A program made the translations under genes and the position numbers. Of a stretch of 64,000 bases of DNA, positions 40,105 through 51,322 are shown in pieces (the stretch's first letter is position 1; every line of letters starts with the position of its first letter). Source of the stretch: Alphaproteobacteria bacterium (GTDB lineage Bacteria > Pseudomonadota > Alphaproteobacteria > TMED109). The notes beneath the pieces were generated by a model. That model did not search any database. It saw nothing but the letters and a program-made list of their open reading frames with translations, and was not told the origin of the DNA. The stretch covers positions 1 through 64,000 of the forward strand of contig JAURCJ010000001.1 of assembly GCA_030828505.1 (NCBI GenBank). Reading direction: 5' to 3'.

Positions 40105-41823
40105 CTATATATTTTCTTTTTTATACCACTTTTTTTGTAAATTTGCTGCCTCTTTCCAGCACTTTACAACATAATTTAGATCATCATTTTTTTTCACAAA
40201 TTCAGGAATAAACCTGGTTGTTGCCCAATCTTTTGGTTTAAATATCTCTTCAATAATAAAATTATACTTTGAATCATTTTTAATCTCACTAATGCTCATG
40301 TCTGTTATATCACCATTTTTTTTATATATGTTTAATAAAGCTATTCTCAACGTCTCTATTTCATTATTAGAAAAAACTAAAATAGCAAAATCTTCTTCTA
40401 CCTTTTTTAATATACCTGGATTATTAAGTATAGCTTCTATAAGATTTTTTTCTCTAAGCAATGCAGAAGTATTATTCTTTACTCTAACTGCATTTAACTT
40501 ATCTATTTCATTATTATTAGTTTTAAAACTATATTTTTTAAAATTATAATAATTATTCGGGAATAAATTATTATAATTAGTATAAAATGATTTTTTATAT
40601 TCCTTTTGCACATTTTTATCATCTATTAAAGATATTTTTTTTTCCATATTTATTTTAAAAGCAGCTCTTTTTTCTGGAGTATTTAAATCTATATTTAAAA
40701 TTTCACTATCCCAGAAAACATTAAACATAGAAATCGCATTTTCTATCATATCAAATAGTTGTTGCTTTTTACCCTTAAAAACTAGATTGTCAGGATCATC
40801 TCCATTTTCTAAAAAAGCAAATTTTAGAGACTTTCCAGGTTTTAATAATTTCATAGCTATATTAAGAGTCCTTATTGCAGATCTATAGCCTGCCTGATCT
40901 CCGTCCATACAAATAATAGGTTCATCTGAAATTTTCCATAACAATAATAATTGTTCTTCAGATAGTGATGTTCCTAAAGGTGCTACTGCCCCGTATAACC
41001 CTATATGATATAAAGCAATAACATCCATATAACCTTCAACCACTATGAAGGGCATTTTATGCTTTTGAACATATTTTTTTGCTCTATGAAAATTATATAT
41101 TAACTTTCGTTTTTTAAATAAAATAGTATCAGGTGAATTAAGGTATTTAGGCTCTGTAGAATCTAAAGACCTTCCTCCGAAAGCTACAACTTCCCCTCTT
41201 GAGTTATGAATAGGGAAAATAAGTCTATTTCTAAAGAAATCATAATATTTATCATTCTTAATAGATTTTCTTCCTAATCCTGCTTCAATAATTTTCTCAG
41301 TAGAATAACCTTTACTCTCTAAAAACCTAATTAAATTGTCTGAATTATTTTGTGTATAACCTAATTCAAAATATTGACTTGCCTCTATAGAAATTTTTCT
41401 ATTTTGAAGATAATTTTTTACTCTATTTGCAGATTTATCTTTGAAATTATTGTAAAAATAAACTTTAGATAATTCATATATATTTCTAAAGTTCGCCTCT
41501 TCTTCATGAACTTTTTTATCTTTGTATGTATAATTATTTACATTAACCCCTATTTCTGAAGCTAAGATTTGGATTGTTTCTTTAAAATCTATTGATTCTT
41601 TTTGCATTACAAAAGAAATGACATCTCCATGAGCTCCACAACCAAAACAATGAAAAAAACCTTTATCATTACTAACTGTAAATGACGGAGTTTTTTCATT
41701 ATGAAATGGGCATAAACCAATAAAGTCGTTACCTTTTTTTGATAAATTTACGGTTCTTCCTATGTACTCAGATAATATTATTTTATCATGAATTGTATTT
41801 ACTAAGTTGTCTGAAAAAGCCAT
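40105..41823 (-). CDS. dnaG: DNA primase DnaG
   Basis: 572 residues. The CHC2 zinc finger has C38, H41, C59 and C62 (CPFHNEKTPSF, HCFGCGAHG). The TOPRIM domain is recognised by VVEGYMDVIAL near 262 and MDGDQAG near 307, the acidic residues that bind metal. A C-terminal helicase-binding domain is poorly conserved by eye. It makes RNA primers for Okazaki fragments. Only 12 bp separate it from yqeY upstream, so it is probably cotranscribed with that gene. Confidence 0.97.
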   Translation of the reverse strand: MAFSDNLVNTIHDKIILSEYIGRTVNLSKKGNDFIGLCPFHNEKTPSFTVSNDKGFFHCFGCGAHGDVISFVMQKESIDFKETIQILASEIGVNVNNYTYKDKKVHEEEANFRNIYELSKVYFYNNFKDKSANRVKNYLQNRKISIEASQYFELGYTQNNSDNLIRFLESKGYSTEKIIEAGLGRKSIKNDKYYDFFRNRLIFPIHNSRGEVVAFGGRSLDSTEPKYLNSPDTILFKKRKLIYNFHRAKKYVQKHKMPFIVVEGYMDVIALYHIGLYGAVAPLGTSLSEEQLLLLWKISDEPIICMDGDQAGYRSAIRTLNIAMKLLKPGKSLKFAFLENGDDPDNLVFKGKKQQLFDMIENAISMFNVFWDSEILNIDLNTPEKRAAFKINMEKKISLIDDKNVQKEYKKSFYTNYNNLFPNNYYNFKKYSFKTNNNEIDKLNAVRVKNNTSALLREKNLIEAILNNPGILKKVEEDFAILVFSNNEIETLRIALLNIYKKNGDITDMSISEIKNDSKYNFIIEEIFKPKDWATTRFIPEFVKKNDDLNYVVKCWKEAANLQKKWYKKENI

Positions 41824-41835
41824 ATAATAACTCTG

Positions 41836-42294
41836 TTATCTTTCTAAACGCTCTCTTACTATTTGACTAACATCTGCAAAATCGCATCTACCAGTATAGT
41901 CTTCTTTAATCTTTGATATAACTTTTCCTAAATCACGAAGTGTTTTAGCATCAATTATTTTAATAGCTTCTTCTATTACCTTCTCTAGTTCTAGCTTAGT
42001 TAACATTTTAGGCATAAAAGCATTGATAATCTCAATTTCTCTATATTCTGATTCTGCTAATTCATTTCTTCCGGCTTTCTCATATACTTTTGCCGTTTCA
42101 TTTCTCTGTTTTACCATTTTTGCTAAAATATCTAAGATACTAGAATCAGTAATCAAATCTCCATTACCCTTTCTTTTTGATTCTAAATCTCTATCTTTAA
42201 TTGCAGCTAATATTAGTCTAATTGTTGATAACCTTATAGAATCTTTTGCTTTCATAGCTTCTGATAATTCATTTTTAAATTTATTTCTTAACAC
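41836..42294 (-). CDS. yqeY: GatB/YqeY-domain protein
   Basis: 152 residues, start GTG preceded by TTAGGAA at eight bases. LRNKFKNELSEAMKAKDSIRLSTIRLILAAIKDRD and ILAKMVKQRNETAKVYEKAGRNELAESEYREIEIINAFMPK are the YqeY pattern, related to the tail domain of GatB. The role is thought to touch tRNA-dependent amidation or RNA binding, but is unproven. It sits first in the yqeY-dnaG-rpoD order and is divergent from carA, as in other alphaproteobacteria. Confidence 0.93.
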   Translation of the reverse strand: MLRNKFKNELSEAMKAKDSIRLSTIRLILAAIKDRDLESKRKGNGDLITDSSILDILAKMVKQRNETAKVYEKAGRNELAESEYREIEIINAFMPKMLTKLELEKVIEEAIKIIDAKTLRDLGKVISKIKEDYTGRCDFADVSQIVRERLER

Positions 42295-42465
42295 TTTTAA
42301 AGTTCCTAATTAATAATGTTTTTATAATACATGAAATATTTAAATAATTTAAATAATAATTATTACTTTTCTTGACCAAAATGTTTGATTTGATTAGTGT
42401 GGATTTCCAAGAGACAATTATAATAAATTTATAAAAAATTACTAAAAGTGGAATTTTATTAAAAA

Positions 42466-43668
42466 ATGAAATCATCCAAACCTAAACTCTTGAAAGATCT
42501 AATTAATAAAAAAAATGCTATTTTAATACTCGAAAATGGAGATTATTATTGGGGAAATGGTATTGGAGCAAAAGGACAAACTATTGGAGAATTATGTTTT
42601 AATACTTCAATGACAGGCTATCAGGAAATTATAACTGACCCTTCATATGCAGAACAAATTATTACATTTACATTTCCACATATTGGCAACACTGGAACGA
42701 ATATTCATGACAATGAATCCAAATCGCCTGTTGCTAAAGGAGTTGTTTTAAAAGCTAATGTTACAGTTGCCTCCAATTTTAGATCTGATTTAAATTTAAG
42801 TGAATGGTTAAAAAATAAAAATATCATAGGTATTCAAGGGATTGATACTAGATCAATCACATCCTTAATTAGAGAAAACGGCTACATTAATGGAATGATT
42901 ATAAACCAAGTTAAAAAAGATTTAAATATAAAAGAAGCAATAAAATCAATTAAATCATGGCAAGGCTTAGAAGGAGCAGACTTAGCATCAGTAGTTACAT
43001 GTAAAAAACAATATAAATGGAAAGATAAGAGTTATTTCAATAAAAATTATTTCAACATTAAAAATAGTAATTTTAAATTAAATAGTAAAAAAAATGTAAT
43101 AGTTATAGATTTTGGCGTTAAACAAAATATTTTGAGAATGCTTGCAGATAGAAATTTTAATGTGATAGTAGTACCATTAACTACACCATTAAATAAAATT
43201 TTAAAACTAAAACCAGATGGTATTTTTTTGTCTAATGGACCAGGAGATCCAAAAGCTACAAGCGTTATAGTCAAAGATTTATTACTTAAATTATTTAATA
43301 CTAATTTGCCTATTTACGGTATATGTCTCGGTCATCAACTTATTGCATTAGCGCTAGGTGCCAAAACAGAAAAAATGAGAAACGGTCATAGAGGAGCAAA
43401 CCAACCAGTAAAATATAATAAAAATAATAAAGTTGAAATTACCAGTCAAAATCATGGATTTGTTGTTAAAAGAAATACTCTATCAGAATTTGCAATTGAA
43501 ACTTATACGTCTTTATTTGATGGAGTAGTAGAAGGAATAAAAGTAAAAAACAAGCAAATATATTCTGTTCAATACCATCCAGAAGCATCTCCTGGTCCTC
43601 ATGATACCTATGGTTTTTTTGATTCATTCTATAATGCTGTAAACAAAATAAAGAAAAAAAATGCCTAA
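42466..43668 (+). CDS. carA: Carbamoyl-phosphate synthase small (glutaminase) subunit
   Basis: 400 residues. The N-terminal domain begins [34 protein letters not shown]. The class I glutamine amidotransferase domain has the nucleophile C287 in GICLGHQ and H371/E373 in YHPEASPGP. It frees ammonia from glutamine for CarB, serving arginine and pyrimidine synthesis. The 171 bp in front, shared with yqeY in the other direction, show no recognisable riboswitch or clear promoter. Confidence 0.97.
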   Translation: MKSSKPKLLKDLINKKNAILILENGDYYWGNGIGAKGQTIGELCFNTSMTGYQEIITDPSYAEQIITFTFPHIGNTGTNIHDNESKSPVAKGVVLKANVTVASNFRSDLNLSEWLKNKNIIGIQGIDTRSITSLIRENGYINGMIINQVKKDLNIKEAIKSIKSWQGLEGADLASVVTCKKQYKWKDKSYFNKNYFNIKNSNFKLNSKKNVIVIDFGVKQNILRMLADRNFNVIVVPLTTPLNKILKLKPDGIFLSNGPGDPKATSVIVKDLLLKLFNTNLPIYGICLGHQLIALALGAKTEKMRNGHRGANQPVKYNKNNKVEITSQNHGFVVKRNTLSEFAIETYTSLFDGVVEGIKVKNKQIYSVQYHPEASPGPHDTYGFFDSFYNAVNKIKKKNA

Positions 43669-46600
43669 ACGAAGTGATATTAAATCAATTTTAATTATTG
43701 GAGCTGGACCTATAGTAATAGGGCAAGCTTGTGAATTTGACTATTCAGGTTCGCAAGCATGTAAAATATTAAGAGAAGAAGGTTACAGAATAATATTAAT
43801 AAATTCAAATCCAGCAACTATAATGACTGATCCAAATTTTGCAGATGCTACTTATATAGAACCAATAACTCCTGAGATGGTAACAAAAATTATAATTTCT
43901 GAAAAACCAGATGCTATCTTACCTACTATGGGTGGACAAACAGCCTTAAATACTGCAATGAGTCTAGCAGAATCTGGCATACTAAAAAAATATAATGTTG
44001 AACTTATAGGAGCATCGCTAAAAGCTATAAAAAAAGCCGAAGACAGAGAACTCTTTAAATCAGCTATGCAAAAAATAGGTTTAACCACTCCTAAAGGCAT
44101 TTTAGCAGAGAATAAAAAAGAAGCTGACAATGCTCTTAAGATCATAGGGCTTCCATTAATAATTCGTCCTTCATTTACTTTAGGAGGAACTGGGGGCGGA
44201 ATAGCATACAATAAAGATGAATTTGATAAAATTGTATCTAGTGGTTTAGATGCTTCACCCGTAAATTCTGTTTTGATTGAAGAATCTATTATTGGTTGGA
44301 AAGAATACGAGATGGAAGTAGTAAGAGATAAAGCTGATAACGTGATCATAATTTGTTCAATAGAAAATATTGATCCAATGGGTATTCACACAGGAGATTC
44401 TATTACAGTAGCTCCTGCACTAACTCTTACAGATAAAGAATACCAGATGATGAGAAATGCATCTATATCAATTTTAAGAGAGATAGGAGTTGAAACTGGG
44501 GGATCAAATGTTCAATTCGCAATAAATCCAGATGATGGAAGAATGGTAGTTATAGAAATGAATCCTAGAGTTTCAAGATCATCTGCTCTTGCATCTAAGG
44601 CAACAGGTTTTCCCATAGCAAAAGTAGCAGCTCGTTTATCTGTTGGATATACTTTAGATGAGATACAAAATGATATTACTAAAATAACACCAGCATCATT
44701 TGAACCTACACTAGATTATATTGTTACAAAAATACCAAGATTTGCCTTTGAAAAATTTAAAGGGGCCCATGATACACTAACGTCTGCCATGAAATCTGTA
44801 GGAGAAACAATGGCAATAGGAAGAACTTTTCAAGAATCTTTTCAAAAAGCTTTAAGGTCTATAGAGACGGGCCTTGATGGGTTTAATAATATTAAAATTC
44901 CAGGATATGAAAAAGGTGGAGATAAATCTTCAATATCGGCAGCTCTATCTAGACCTACACCTGAAAGAATACTCTATGTTGCTCAAGCTTTTAGAGAAGG
45001 TTTTAATATTGATGAAATTTTTGATTGCAGTAAAATAGACCCTTGGTTTTTGAAACAAATTGAGGAAATTGTAGAGATTGAAAAAGCTATTGAAGCTAAT
45101 GGATTACCAAAAAGTTTTGATGAACTTCAATTTATAAAATCAAAAGGTTTTTCTGACAAAAGAATAGCTAGCCTTACTAAAACCAAAACAAAAAAAATAA
45201 AATCTTTACGAGATAAATATAAAGTGAAACCAACTTTCAAAAGAATTGATAGCTGTGCAGGTGAATTTAATTCTAAAACTCCATATTTATATTCGACATA
45301 TGAAGACGCCGCTTGCAAAGAATATTTTAATGAATCTGAAGTAACAGATAGAAAAAAGATTATCATTTTAGGAGGAGGACCAAACAGGATAGGACAAGGG
45401 ATAGAATTTGATTATTGTTGTGTTCATGCTGCATACTCATTATCTTCTCAAGGTTATGAAACTATTATGATAAATTGTAATCCTGAAACAGTTTCCACTG
45501 ATTATGATACATCCGATAGACTTTATTTTGAGCCTTTAACTGAAGAAGATGTGCTAGAAATAATATATAATGAAAATTCTAAAGGTAATTTAAAAGGATG
45601 CATAGTTCAATATGGAGGGCAAACACCCTTAAAACTAGCTAAAGCTCTTTCAGAAGCTAACATTCCTATTATAGGAACTTCACCTGATATGATAGATTTA
45701 GCTGAAGATAGAGATAGATTTCAAAAACTCTTAAAAAAACTAAAATTAAAACAACCTCCTAATGGAATATGTAATTCATCGAGTGAGGCAGTAAATATAG
45801 CTAGAAAAATTGGTTATCCAGTTTTAGTAAGACCCTCTTATGTACTGGGTGGTAGAGCTATGGAAATAATTCATAATGAAAATACTTTAAATCAATACAT
45901 TAATAGTATTATTTCTACTTTTGGAAAAAATCCAATTTTAATTGATAGATTTTTATCCGATGCTATTGAAGTAGATGTTGATGTTATAGCTGATAAAAAT
46001 TTATCTATAGTAGCTGGAATTATGGAGCATATAGAAGAAGCCGGCGTACATTCAGGAGACTCGGCATGCACAATTCCTCCTCATAGTTTACCTAAAGCAA
46101 CAATTAAAGAAATTGAAAAACAGTCTAATACACTTGCGAAAGCCCTAAAAGTAATAGGATTAATGAATATTCAATTTGCTATAAAAGATATAGAAAAAAA
46201 TAAGCCGAATATATATATATTAGAAGTAAATCCTAGAGCTAGTAGAACAGTTCCCTTTGTTGCAAAAGCAACAGATAACCAGTTTGCAGGGATAGCAGCT
46301 AGAATTATGGCTGGAGAAAAGTTATCTTCTTTTAAAATTACACCATGGTATAAAACAAATAAAATTTCAGTAAAAGAAGCAGTATTTCCATTTGGAAGAT
46401 TTCCTGGCGTAGACACCCTTTTAGGGCCAGAAATGAAATCGACTGGAGAGGCTATGGGATTAGCTCAAAATTTTGGACAAGCATTTGCTAAATCTCAAAT
46501 GGCCGTTGGATCAAATCTCCCTAAATCTGGTATATTATTTATTTCTGTAAAAGACTCAGATAAAATAAAAATTTTACCTATTTGTAAAAATCTAATCAGT

Positions 46601-46915
46601 CTAGGTTTTGATATTATTGCTACTAAAGGAACATCAAAATACTTAGAAGCAAATAGTATAAAAGTCACTAGAATTAATAAGGTAAGTCAAGGTCGCCCAC
46701 ATTTAGTGGATGCAATAAAAGATGGATTAGTTAATATTATATTTAATACTACTGAAGGAGAACAATCAATTAAAGAAAGTTTTTCATTAAGGAGAGCTGC
46801 ACTATCTGCTAATATTCCTTATTATACTACTTTAGCAGGCAGTAAAGCAGCAACAGAAGCAATAATTTCTTTAAATAAAGATGATTTAACAGTTAAACCT
46901 ATTCAATCTTATTGA
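43661..46915 (+). CDS. carB: Carbamoyl-phosphate synthase large subunit
   Basis: 1084 residues, normal for CarB. Two homologous ATP-grasp halves are seen: the first from about residue 1 with [21 protein letters not shown] and [17 protein letters not shown], the second from about 565 with [19 protein letters not shown] and [17 protein letters not shown]. The oligomerisation region and the C-terminal MGS-like allosteric domain (from about 950, [11 protein letters not shown], then TEGEQS) follow. Start ATG overlaps the end of carA by 8 bp, so translation is coupled. Confidence 0.98.
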   Translation: MPKRSDIKSILIIGAGPIVIGQACEFDYSGSQACKILREEGYRIILINSNPATIMTDPNFADATYIEPITPEMVTKIIISEKPDAILPTMGGQTALNTAMSLAESGILKKYNVELIGASLKAIKKAEDRELFKSAMQKIGLTTPKGILAENKKEADNALKIIGLPLIIRPSFTLGGTGGGIAYNKDEFDKIVSSGLDASPVNSVLIEESIIGWKEYEMEVVRDKADNVIIICSIENIDPMGIHTGDSITVAPALTLTDKEYQMMRNASISILREIGVETGGSNVQFAINPDDGRMVVIEMNPRVSRSSALASKATGFPIAKVAARLSVGYTLDEIQNDITKITPASFEPTLDYIVTKIPRFAFEKFKGAHDTLTSAMKSVGETMAIGRTFQESFQKALRSIETGLDGFNNIKIPGYEKGGDKSSISAALSRPTPERILYVAQAFREGFNIDEIFDCSKIDPWFLKQIEEIVEIEKAIEANGLPKSFDELQFIKSKGFSDKRIASLTKTKTKKIKSLRDKYKVKPTFKRIDSCAGEFNSKTPYLYSTYEDAACKEYFNESEVTDRKKIIILGGGPNRIGQGIEFDYCCVHAAYSLSSQGYETIMINCNPETVSTDYDTSDRLYFEPLTEEDVLEIIYNENSKGNLKGCIVQYGGQTPLKLAKALSEANIPIIGTSPDMIDLAEDRDRFQKLLKKLKLKQPPNGICNSSSEAVNIARKIGYPVLVRPSYVLGGRAMEIIHNENTLNQYINSIISTFGKNPILIDRFLSDAIEVDVDVIADKNLSIVAGIMEHIEEAGVHSGDSACTIPPHSLPKATIKEIEKQSNTLAKALKVIGLMNIQFAIKDIEKNKPNIYILEVNPRASRTVPFVAKATDNQFAGIAARIMAGEKLSSFKITPWYKTNKISVKEAVFPFGRFPGVDTLLGPEMKSTGEAMGLAQNFGQAFAKSQMAVGSNLPKSGILFISVKDSDKIKILPICKNLISLGFDIIATKGTSKYLEANSIKVTRINKVSQGRPHLVDAIKDGLVNIIFNTTEGEQSIKESFSLRRAALSANIPYYTTLAGSKAATEAIISLNKDDLTVKPIQSY

Positions 46916-46972
46916 TTTTAATATTATAATAAGCTTATGTATTAATAATAAATTAAATAAAGGGTAAAGCTA

Positions 46973-47446
46973 ATGGATAAAGTTCCAATGACAAATAATA
47001 GCTATGATTTGCTTGAGGCAGAGCTAAAAACTCTAAAATCTGAAGATAGACCTAATGTAATAAAAGCTATTTCTGAAGCAAGAGAACATGGAGATTTGTC
47101 AGAAAATGCTGAGTATCATGCTGCGAAAGAACAACAATCTTTCATTGAAGGAAGAATTTTAGAAATAGAAAATAAACTTAGAAGAGCGGAAGTTATTGAT
47201 CCAAGTTTAATTAAATCAGATAAAATAATTTTTGGGGCAACAATAGATTTATATGATGAAATTAATAATTCAGAAACAACATTTAAAATAGTAGGAGTAG
47301 ATGAGACAAATGTTGAAAAAGGACTAATTTCTGTAAGCTCTCCAGTAGCAAGATCTTTAATGGGTAAAAGTGTAGGAGATGTCGCAGAAGTCAATACTCC
47401 AGGCGGTAAAATAATTTATGAAATTCTAAAAATTGAATATAAATAA
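46973..47446 (+). CDS. greA: Transcription elongation factor GreA
   Basis: 157 residues, start ATG after AAGGG. The N-terminal coiled coil includes SEAREHGDLSENAEYHAAKEQQSFIEGRILEIENKLRRAEVID with the DLSENAEY tip whose acidic residues reach the polymerase active site. The C-terminal FKBP-like domain ends SVGDVAEVNTPGGKIIYEILKIEYK. It rescues backtracked RNA polymerase by stimulating transcript cleavage. It follows carB in the same order as in many alphaproteobacteria. Confidence 0.97.
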   Translation: MDKVPMTNNSYDLLEAELKTLKSEDRPNVIKAISEAREHGDLSENAEYHAAKEQQSFIEGRILEIENKLRRAEVIDPSLIKSDKIIFGATIDLYDEINNSETTFKIVGVDETNVEKGLISVSSPVARSLMGKSVGDVAEVNTPGGKIIYEILKIEYK

Positions 47447-47455
47447 TATTTTATT

Positions 47456-48448
47456 ATGAATAATTTAAACAGAGAAAATTCCATTTGGCTTCTTTTAGAT
47501 GATAGAGATGGTAATTGTTCGCAAGTTTTAGGAATTGAACAGGCTTTAAATATTAAATGTATTAAAAAAAAATTCCAATATAATTTTCTATCAAGGCTTC
47601 CAAATATATTTTTACAAAATACTATAGCACATATTAAATTTTCAGATAGAAAACAATTTAAAGCCCCCTGGCCTAAAGTAATAATTGGTTGTGGAAGAAA
47701 ATCTGCACCTATTGGATTATGGATAAAAAAACAAAGCAATAACTATTCTAAATATATTCAGATAATGTGGCCATCTTATCCTTATAAAAACATTGATCTT
47801 GTTTTTACTCCTTACCATGATGAAATTAAAAATAAAAATAATGTGATTGAAATCCTGACAGCACCTAATATTTTTAATGAAAAATTGATATATGAATCTT
47901 ATAATAAATGGAATAATAAATTTGGAGCTTTAGTTTCACCCAAAATTTCAGTTATTATCGGTGGAGATACAAAAAAGCATAAATTAAGCATAAATCATAT
48001 TAAAGTTTTATTTAAAAATATTAACAATATATTAATTGATAAAGGGTCTGTTATGATATCTTCTAGCAGAAGAACCTCTAAAGAGAGTCTAATACAAATA
48101 AAAAAAGAAATTAAAGATTTTAAATTTAAAACTATTTTTTGGGATGTAAAGGACAATACACCAAACCCATACCGTGGCTTTTTAGCTCATGCCGATTTAA
48201 TTATAGTAACAGGAGATTCAGTGTCTATTTGTTCAGAGGTATGTTCGGCTGGCAAACCTCTACTAATATATGCTCCTAAAGATATTACTATAAACAAACA
48301 TAATAAATTTCATAAGTTATTAATTGAAAAAGGTATTGCAAAATATTTAGACGACTTCAAAATAAAAGATTTAAATAATTTTATATACAAACCTATTTAT
48401 GAATCAGAAAATATAGCAAATATAATTAAAAATAAATATTTAATTTAA
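47456..48448 (+). CDS. ELM1 family (mitochondrial-fission-like) protein
   Basis: 330 residues. IWLLLDDRDGNCSQVLGIEQAL at the start, PWPKVIIGCGRKSAPIGLWI near 75, VIIGGDTKKHKL near 165 and ADLIIVTGDSVSICSEVCSAGKPLLIYAP near 245 are the motifs of COG3660 proteins, homologous to plant ELM1. The fold resembles a glycosyltransferase B type. The bacterial role is not established, but the setting between greA and trxB is conserved across alphaproteobacteria. It has no signal peptide. Confidence 0.88.
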   Translation: MNNLNRENSIWLLLDDRDGNCSQVLGIEQALNIKCIKKKFQYNFLSRLPNIFLQNTIAHIKFSDRKQFKAPWPKVIIGCGRKSAPIGLWIKKQSNNYSKYIQIMWPSYPYKNIDLVFTPYHDEIKNKNNVIEILTAPNIFNEKLIYESYNKWNNKFGALVSPKISVIIGGDTKKHKLSINHIKVLFKNINNILIDKGSVMISSSRRTSKESLIQIKKEIKDFKFKTIFWDVKDNTPNPYRGFLAHADLIIVTGDSVSICSEVCSAGKPLLIYAPKDITINKHNKFHKLLIEKGIAKYLDDFKIKDLNNFIYKPIYESENIANIIKNKYLI

Positions 48449-48468
48449 TAGATTTAAAGGAAAAAATT

Positions 48469-49419
48469 ATGACTAATAATCATCATAAACTAATAATTTT
48501 AGGCTCAGGTCCAGCAGGATGTACTGCAGCAATATATGCTGCGAGAGCTGCTTTAAAACCAGTGTTAATTCGTGGTTTGGAACCAGGTGGACAACTTACT
48601 ATAACAACTGATGTAGACAACTATCCTGGGTATGAAAAAACAATTCAAGGTCCGTGGTTAATGGAACAAATGGAAAAACAAGCTTTATTAGTAGGAACAC
48701 AATTAATAAATGGTACAGTAGTTAAATGTGACCTTACTAAGAAGCCTATAATGCTTGAATTAGATAATGGAGAAATTTATTATGCTGATTCATGTATTAT
48801 TGCAACTGGTGCCTCAGCACGTTGGCTTAATTTACCTTCAGAAAAAAAATATAGAGGTTTTGGAGTTAGTGCATGTGCTACTTGTGATGGTTTCTTTTAT
48901 AAAAATAAGGAAGTAATGGTAATAGGAGGAGGGAATACTGCTGTAGAAGAAGCTTTATTCTTAACTAATTTTGCTTCAAAAGTAACTTTAGTTCATAGAA
49001 GGTCTGAGCTTAGAGCAGAAAAAATTCTACAAGATAGATTATTAAAAAATGAAAAAATTAGTATTATATGGGACCATGTTTTAGAAGAAGTTATAGGAAC
49101 TGATAATCCCTTAATTGTAAACCAAGCAATCATAAAATCTACAAAAAATAATAAAACTATGAAGATTAATATTAGTGGAATATTTATTGCAATTGGTCAT
49201 GATCCTAACACAAAATTATTTGTTAATCAGCTAAATATGGATGAAGAAAACTATATTCTAACTGCAAATGATAGCACAAAAACCAACATTGAAGGAGTTT
49301 ACGCGGCAGGTGATGTTCAGGACAAAGTTTATAGACAAGCTGTAACAGCAGCCGGTCATGGTTGTATGGCAGCTTTAGAAGCAGAAAAATATCTTTCTTT
49401 AAAAGAAAAATCTTTATAG
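48469..49419 (+). CDS. trxB: Thioredoxin reductase
   Basis: 316 residues, start ATG after AAAGGA. The FAD motif GSGPAGCTAA starts at residue 12, and the redox pair C136/C139 lies in SACATCDGFFY. The NADPH motif GGGNTAVEEA follows near 163, and the C-terminal AAGDVQDKVYRQAVTAAGHGCMAAL is diagnostic of the low-molecular-weight enzyme. It reduces thioredoxin with NADPH in the cytoplasm. It is probably cotranscribed with the preceding ELM1 gene and the LysR gene after it. Confidence 0.97.
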   Translation: MTNNHHKLIILGSGPAGCTAAIYAARAALKPVLIRGLEPGGQLTITTDVDNYPGYEKTIQGPWLMEQMEKQALLVGTQLINGTVVKCDLTKKPIMLELDNGEIYYADSCIIATGASARWLNLPSEKKYRGFGVSACATCDGFFYKNKEVMVIGGGNTAVEEALFLTNFASKVTLVHRRSELRAEKILQDRLLKNEKISIIWDHVLEEVIGTDNPLIVNQAIIKSTKNNKTMKINISGIFIAIGHDPNTKLFVNQLNMDEENYILTANDSTKTNIEGVYAAGDVQDKVYRQAVTAAGHGCMAALEAEKYLSLKEKSL

Positions 49420-49428
49420 ACTAATTAT

Positions 49429-50319
49429 ATGGATTGGGAAAAATTAAAAATATTCAGATTTGTTGCGCATGAACAAAGTTTTACTCATGCAGGTGTTAAA
49501 TTAAATTTAAGTCAGTCAGCAGCAAGTAGACAAATAAAAAAATTAGAAGAAGATATTGGAGTAATGCTATTCCATAGACATGCAAGAGGTCTTTTATTAA
49601 CTGAACAAGGAGAAACATTGCTAAAATATGCGAATGAAGTATTTGATAAAATAAATGCTGCTGAAAATGCCCTAACAATTAATAAAGAAGAGCCTGAAGG
49701 ATCACTGAGAGTAGCTACTACTATTACATTTGGATCTGTATGGCTCTCACAATATATAGATGAGTTTTTAGAAAAATATCCTGAGATTTCTCTTACCTTA
49801 ATGGTAGGAGATAAAGAATTAGACTTGGGTATGAGAGAAGCTGATATAGCTATTAGGTTGTCTCCACCTAGGCAACCAGATTTAATTCAAAGACATCTTT
49901 TTACTGCACATGTAGGAATATTTGCATCAAATGAATATATAAAAAAAAATGGATCACCTAATAATGTTTATGATCTATTAAATCATAAAATAGTTAGTTA
50001 TGGGGATACAATCAATATGCCATTTCCAGGAACTAACTGGCTTACAGATATGTTATCAAAATTGGATGTTAATTTTCAGCCAGTATTTTCTATAAATAAT
50101 ATAGTTGGAATGATCCGAGCAGTAGAAAGTGGAATTGGAATAGCTGCTCTTCCAACTGCAATGGTAAGAGAAATAAGTTCTTGTACACAAATTCTACAAG
50201 ATATAGAAGGACCTCCTGTAGAAGCATTTTTTGTTTATCCTGCAGAATTGAGAGCCACAAAAAGAGTAACTGCATTTAGAGATTTTATTTTAGAAAAAGT
50301 AAAAAATTTCGATTTTTAA
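49429..50319 (+). CDS. LysR-family transcriptional regulator
   Basis: 296 residues. The winged helix at 1-60 is typical (MDWEKLKIFRFVAHEQSFTHAGVKLNLSQSAASRQIKKLEEDIGVMLFHRHARG), followed by a substrate-binding domain with ITFGSVWLSQYIDEFLEKYPEISL and later GIGIAALPTAMV. A 9-bp gap to trxB and the alphaproteobacterial order suggest it is a constant neighbour of trxB. Its target operon is not known from the sequence. It is convergent with the msrP-like gene. Confidence 0.92.
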   Translation: MDWEKLKIFRFVAHEQSFTHAGVKLNLSQSAASRQIKKLEEDIGVMLFHRHARGLLLTEQGETLLKYANEVFDKINAAENALTINKEEPEGSLRVATTITFGSVWLSQYIDEFLEKYPEISLTLMVGDKELDLGMREADIAIRLSPPRQPDLIQRHLFTAHVGIFASNEYIKKNGSPNNVYDLLNHKIVSYGDTINMPFPGTNWLTDMLSKLDVNFQPVFSINNIVGMIRAVESGIGIAALPTAMVREISSCTQILQDIEGPPVEAFFVYPAELRATKRVTAFRDFILEKVKNFDF

Positions 50320-50323
50320 ATAA

Positions 50324-51307
50324 TTATCTATATAAAGAATCAGACATATCCATATCTTTATATAAATATCTTACCCATTGTTCATAACCATTATAAATTT
50401 TTGTATCATACATTTTATTAGTACCAATATCTTTATCTCTGGATTGACTCCATCTAGGATGAGCAACATCTGGATTAACATTAGCCCAAAATCCATATTC
50501 TTTCGGCTGAATTGCTTCCCAAAATGTTTTGGGACGTTCACTAACAAAATCAAATGAAACAATGGATTTAATGGATTTAAATCCATATTTCCAAGGTACT
50601 ATTAATCTTAAAGGTGATCCATTTTGATTAGGTAATGGCTTTCCATAAACTCCTGTTGCTATAAAAGAAAGGTCATTACTTGCTTCTTCTATTGTTAAAA
50701 CTTCAGTATATGGCCACGGATACCAATTTTGTCTTTGCGATGCGACTTTATCAGGATCAAAAAATGTTTTCATTACTAAATACTTGGCATCTGATTTTGG
50801 TTGCACAATTTTTATAATGTCACTTAAAGCAAAACCACTCCAGGGAACAACCATTGACCAAGCTTCAACACACCTAAGCTTATAAACTCTCTCCTCTAAA
50901 GCCACCTTCTTTGTCAAATCATCAATATCTATTTCAAATTCTTTATCTATCATGCCAGTGAAAGATATTTTCCAAGGACTTGTTATTAATTTACTTGCAC
51001 TTCTTTTGATATTTTTTGTAGTACCAAACTCATAATAATTATTATAATTTGTTGCTTTATATTCATCAGTTAACTTTCTAATACCGCCTTTAATATCATT
51101 CTCCTGAATAAAATACTTTTTATTCTCTTCAACTGGATATAAATTCTCTCTATAAGGTTTTAGAGCTGCTTGGGCAGAATGCATTAATAAATTTGAAGAA
51201 AGAGCAGCAAAGCCTAAATTTTTTAATATACTTCTTCTATTAATATATGTTCCTTCAGGAGTTACATTTTTATAAATATCCCATTCCTTATTCTTTTTTA
51301 ATAACAT
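50324..51307 (-). CDS. msrP: MsrP/YedY-type molybdoenzyme (sulfite-oxidase-fold, methionine-sulfoxide reductase)
   Basis: 327 residues. A twin-arginine-type leader (INRRSILKNLGFAALSS) precedes KITSPWKISFTGMIDKEFEID-like residues; the molybdenum Cys lies in LRCVEAWSMVVPWSGF. Other conserved blocks are GVYGKPLPNQNGSPLRLIVPWKYGFKSIKSI and the C-terminal ARWSQS-like PRWSQSRD. In known bacteria MsrP reduces protein-bound methionine sulfoxide in the periplasm with the haem membrane protein MsrQ; MsrQ is not encoded in this window. It follows another molybdoenzyme gene by 15 bp, so the pair probably shares a transcript. Confidence 0.9.
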   Translation of the reverse strand: MLLKKNKEWDIYKNVTPEGTYINRRSILKNLGFAALSSNLLMHSAQAALKPYRENLYPVEENKKYFIQENDIKGGIRKLTDEYKATNYNNYYEFGTTKNIKRSASKLITSPWKISFTGMIDKEFEIDIDDLTKKVALEERVYKLRCVEAWSMVVPWSGFALSDIIKIVQPKSDAKYLVMKTFFDPDKVASQRQNWYPWPYTEVLTIEEASNDLSFIATGVYGKPLPNQNGSPLRLIVPWKYGFKSIKSIVSFDFVSERPKTFWEAIQPKEYGFWANVNPDVAHPRWSQSRDKDIGTNKMYDTKIYNGYEQWVRYLYKDMDMSDSLYR

Positions 51308-51322
51308 ATTTTTCCCATTGAA

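Noticed and set aside
42281-42475. Minus-strand frame between yqeY and carA
   Set aside because: It overlaps the start of both genes and reads as low-complexity A+T-rich sequence; the region is more likely a shared promoter.
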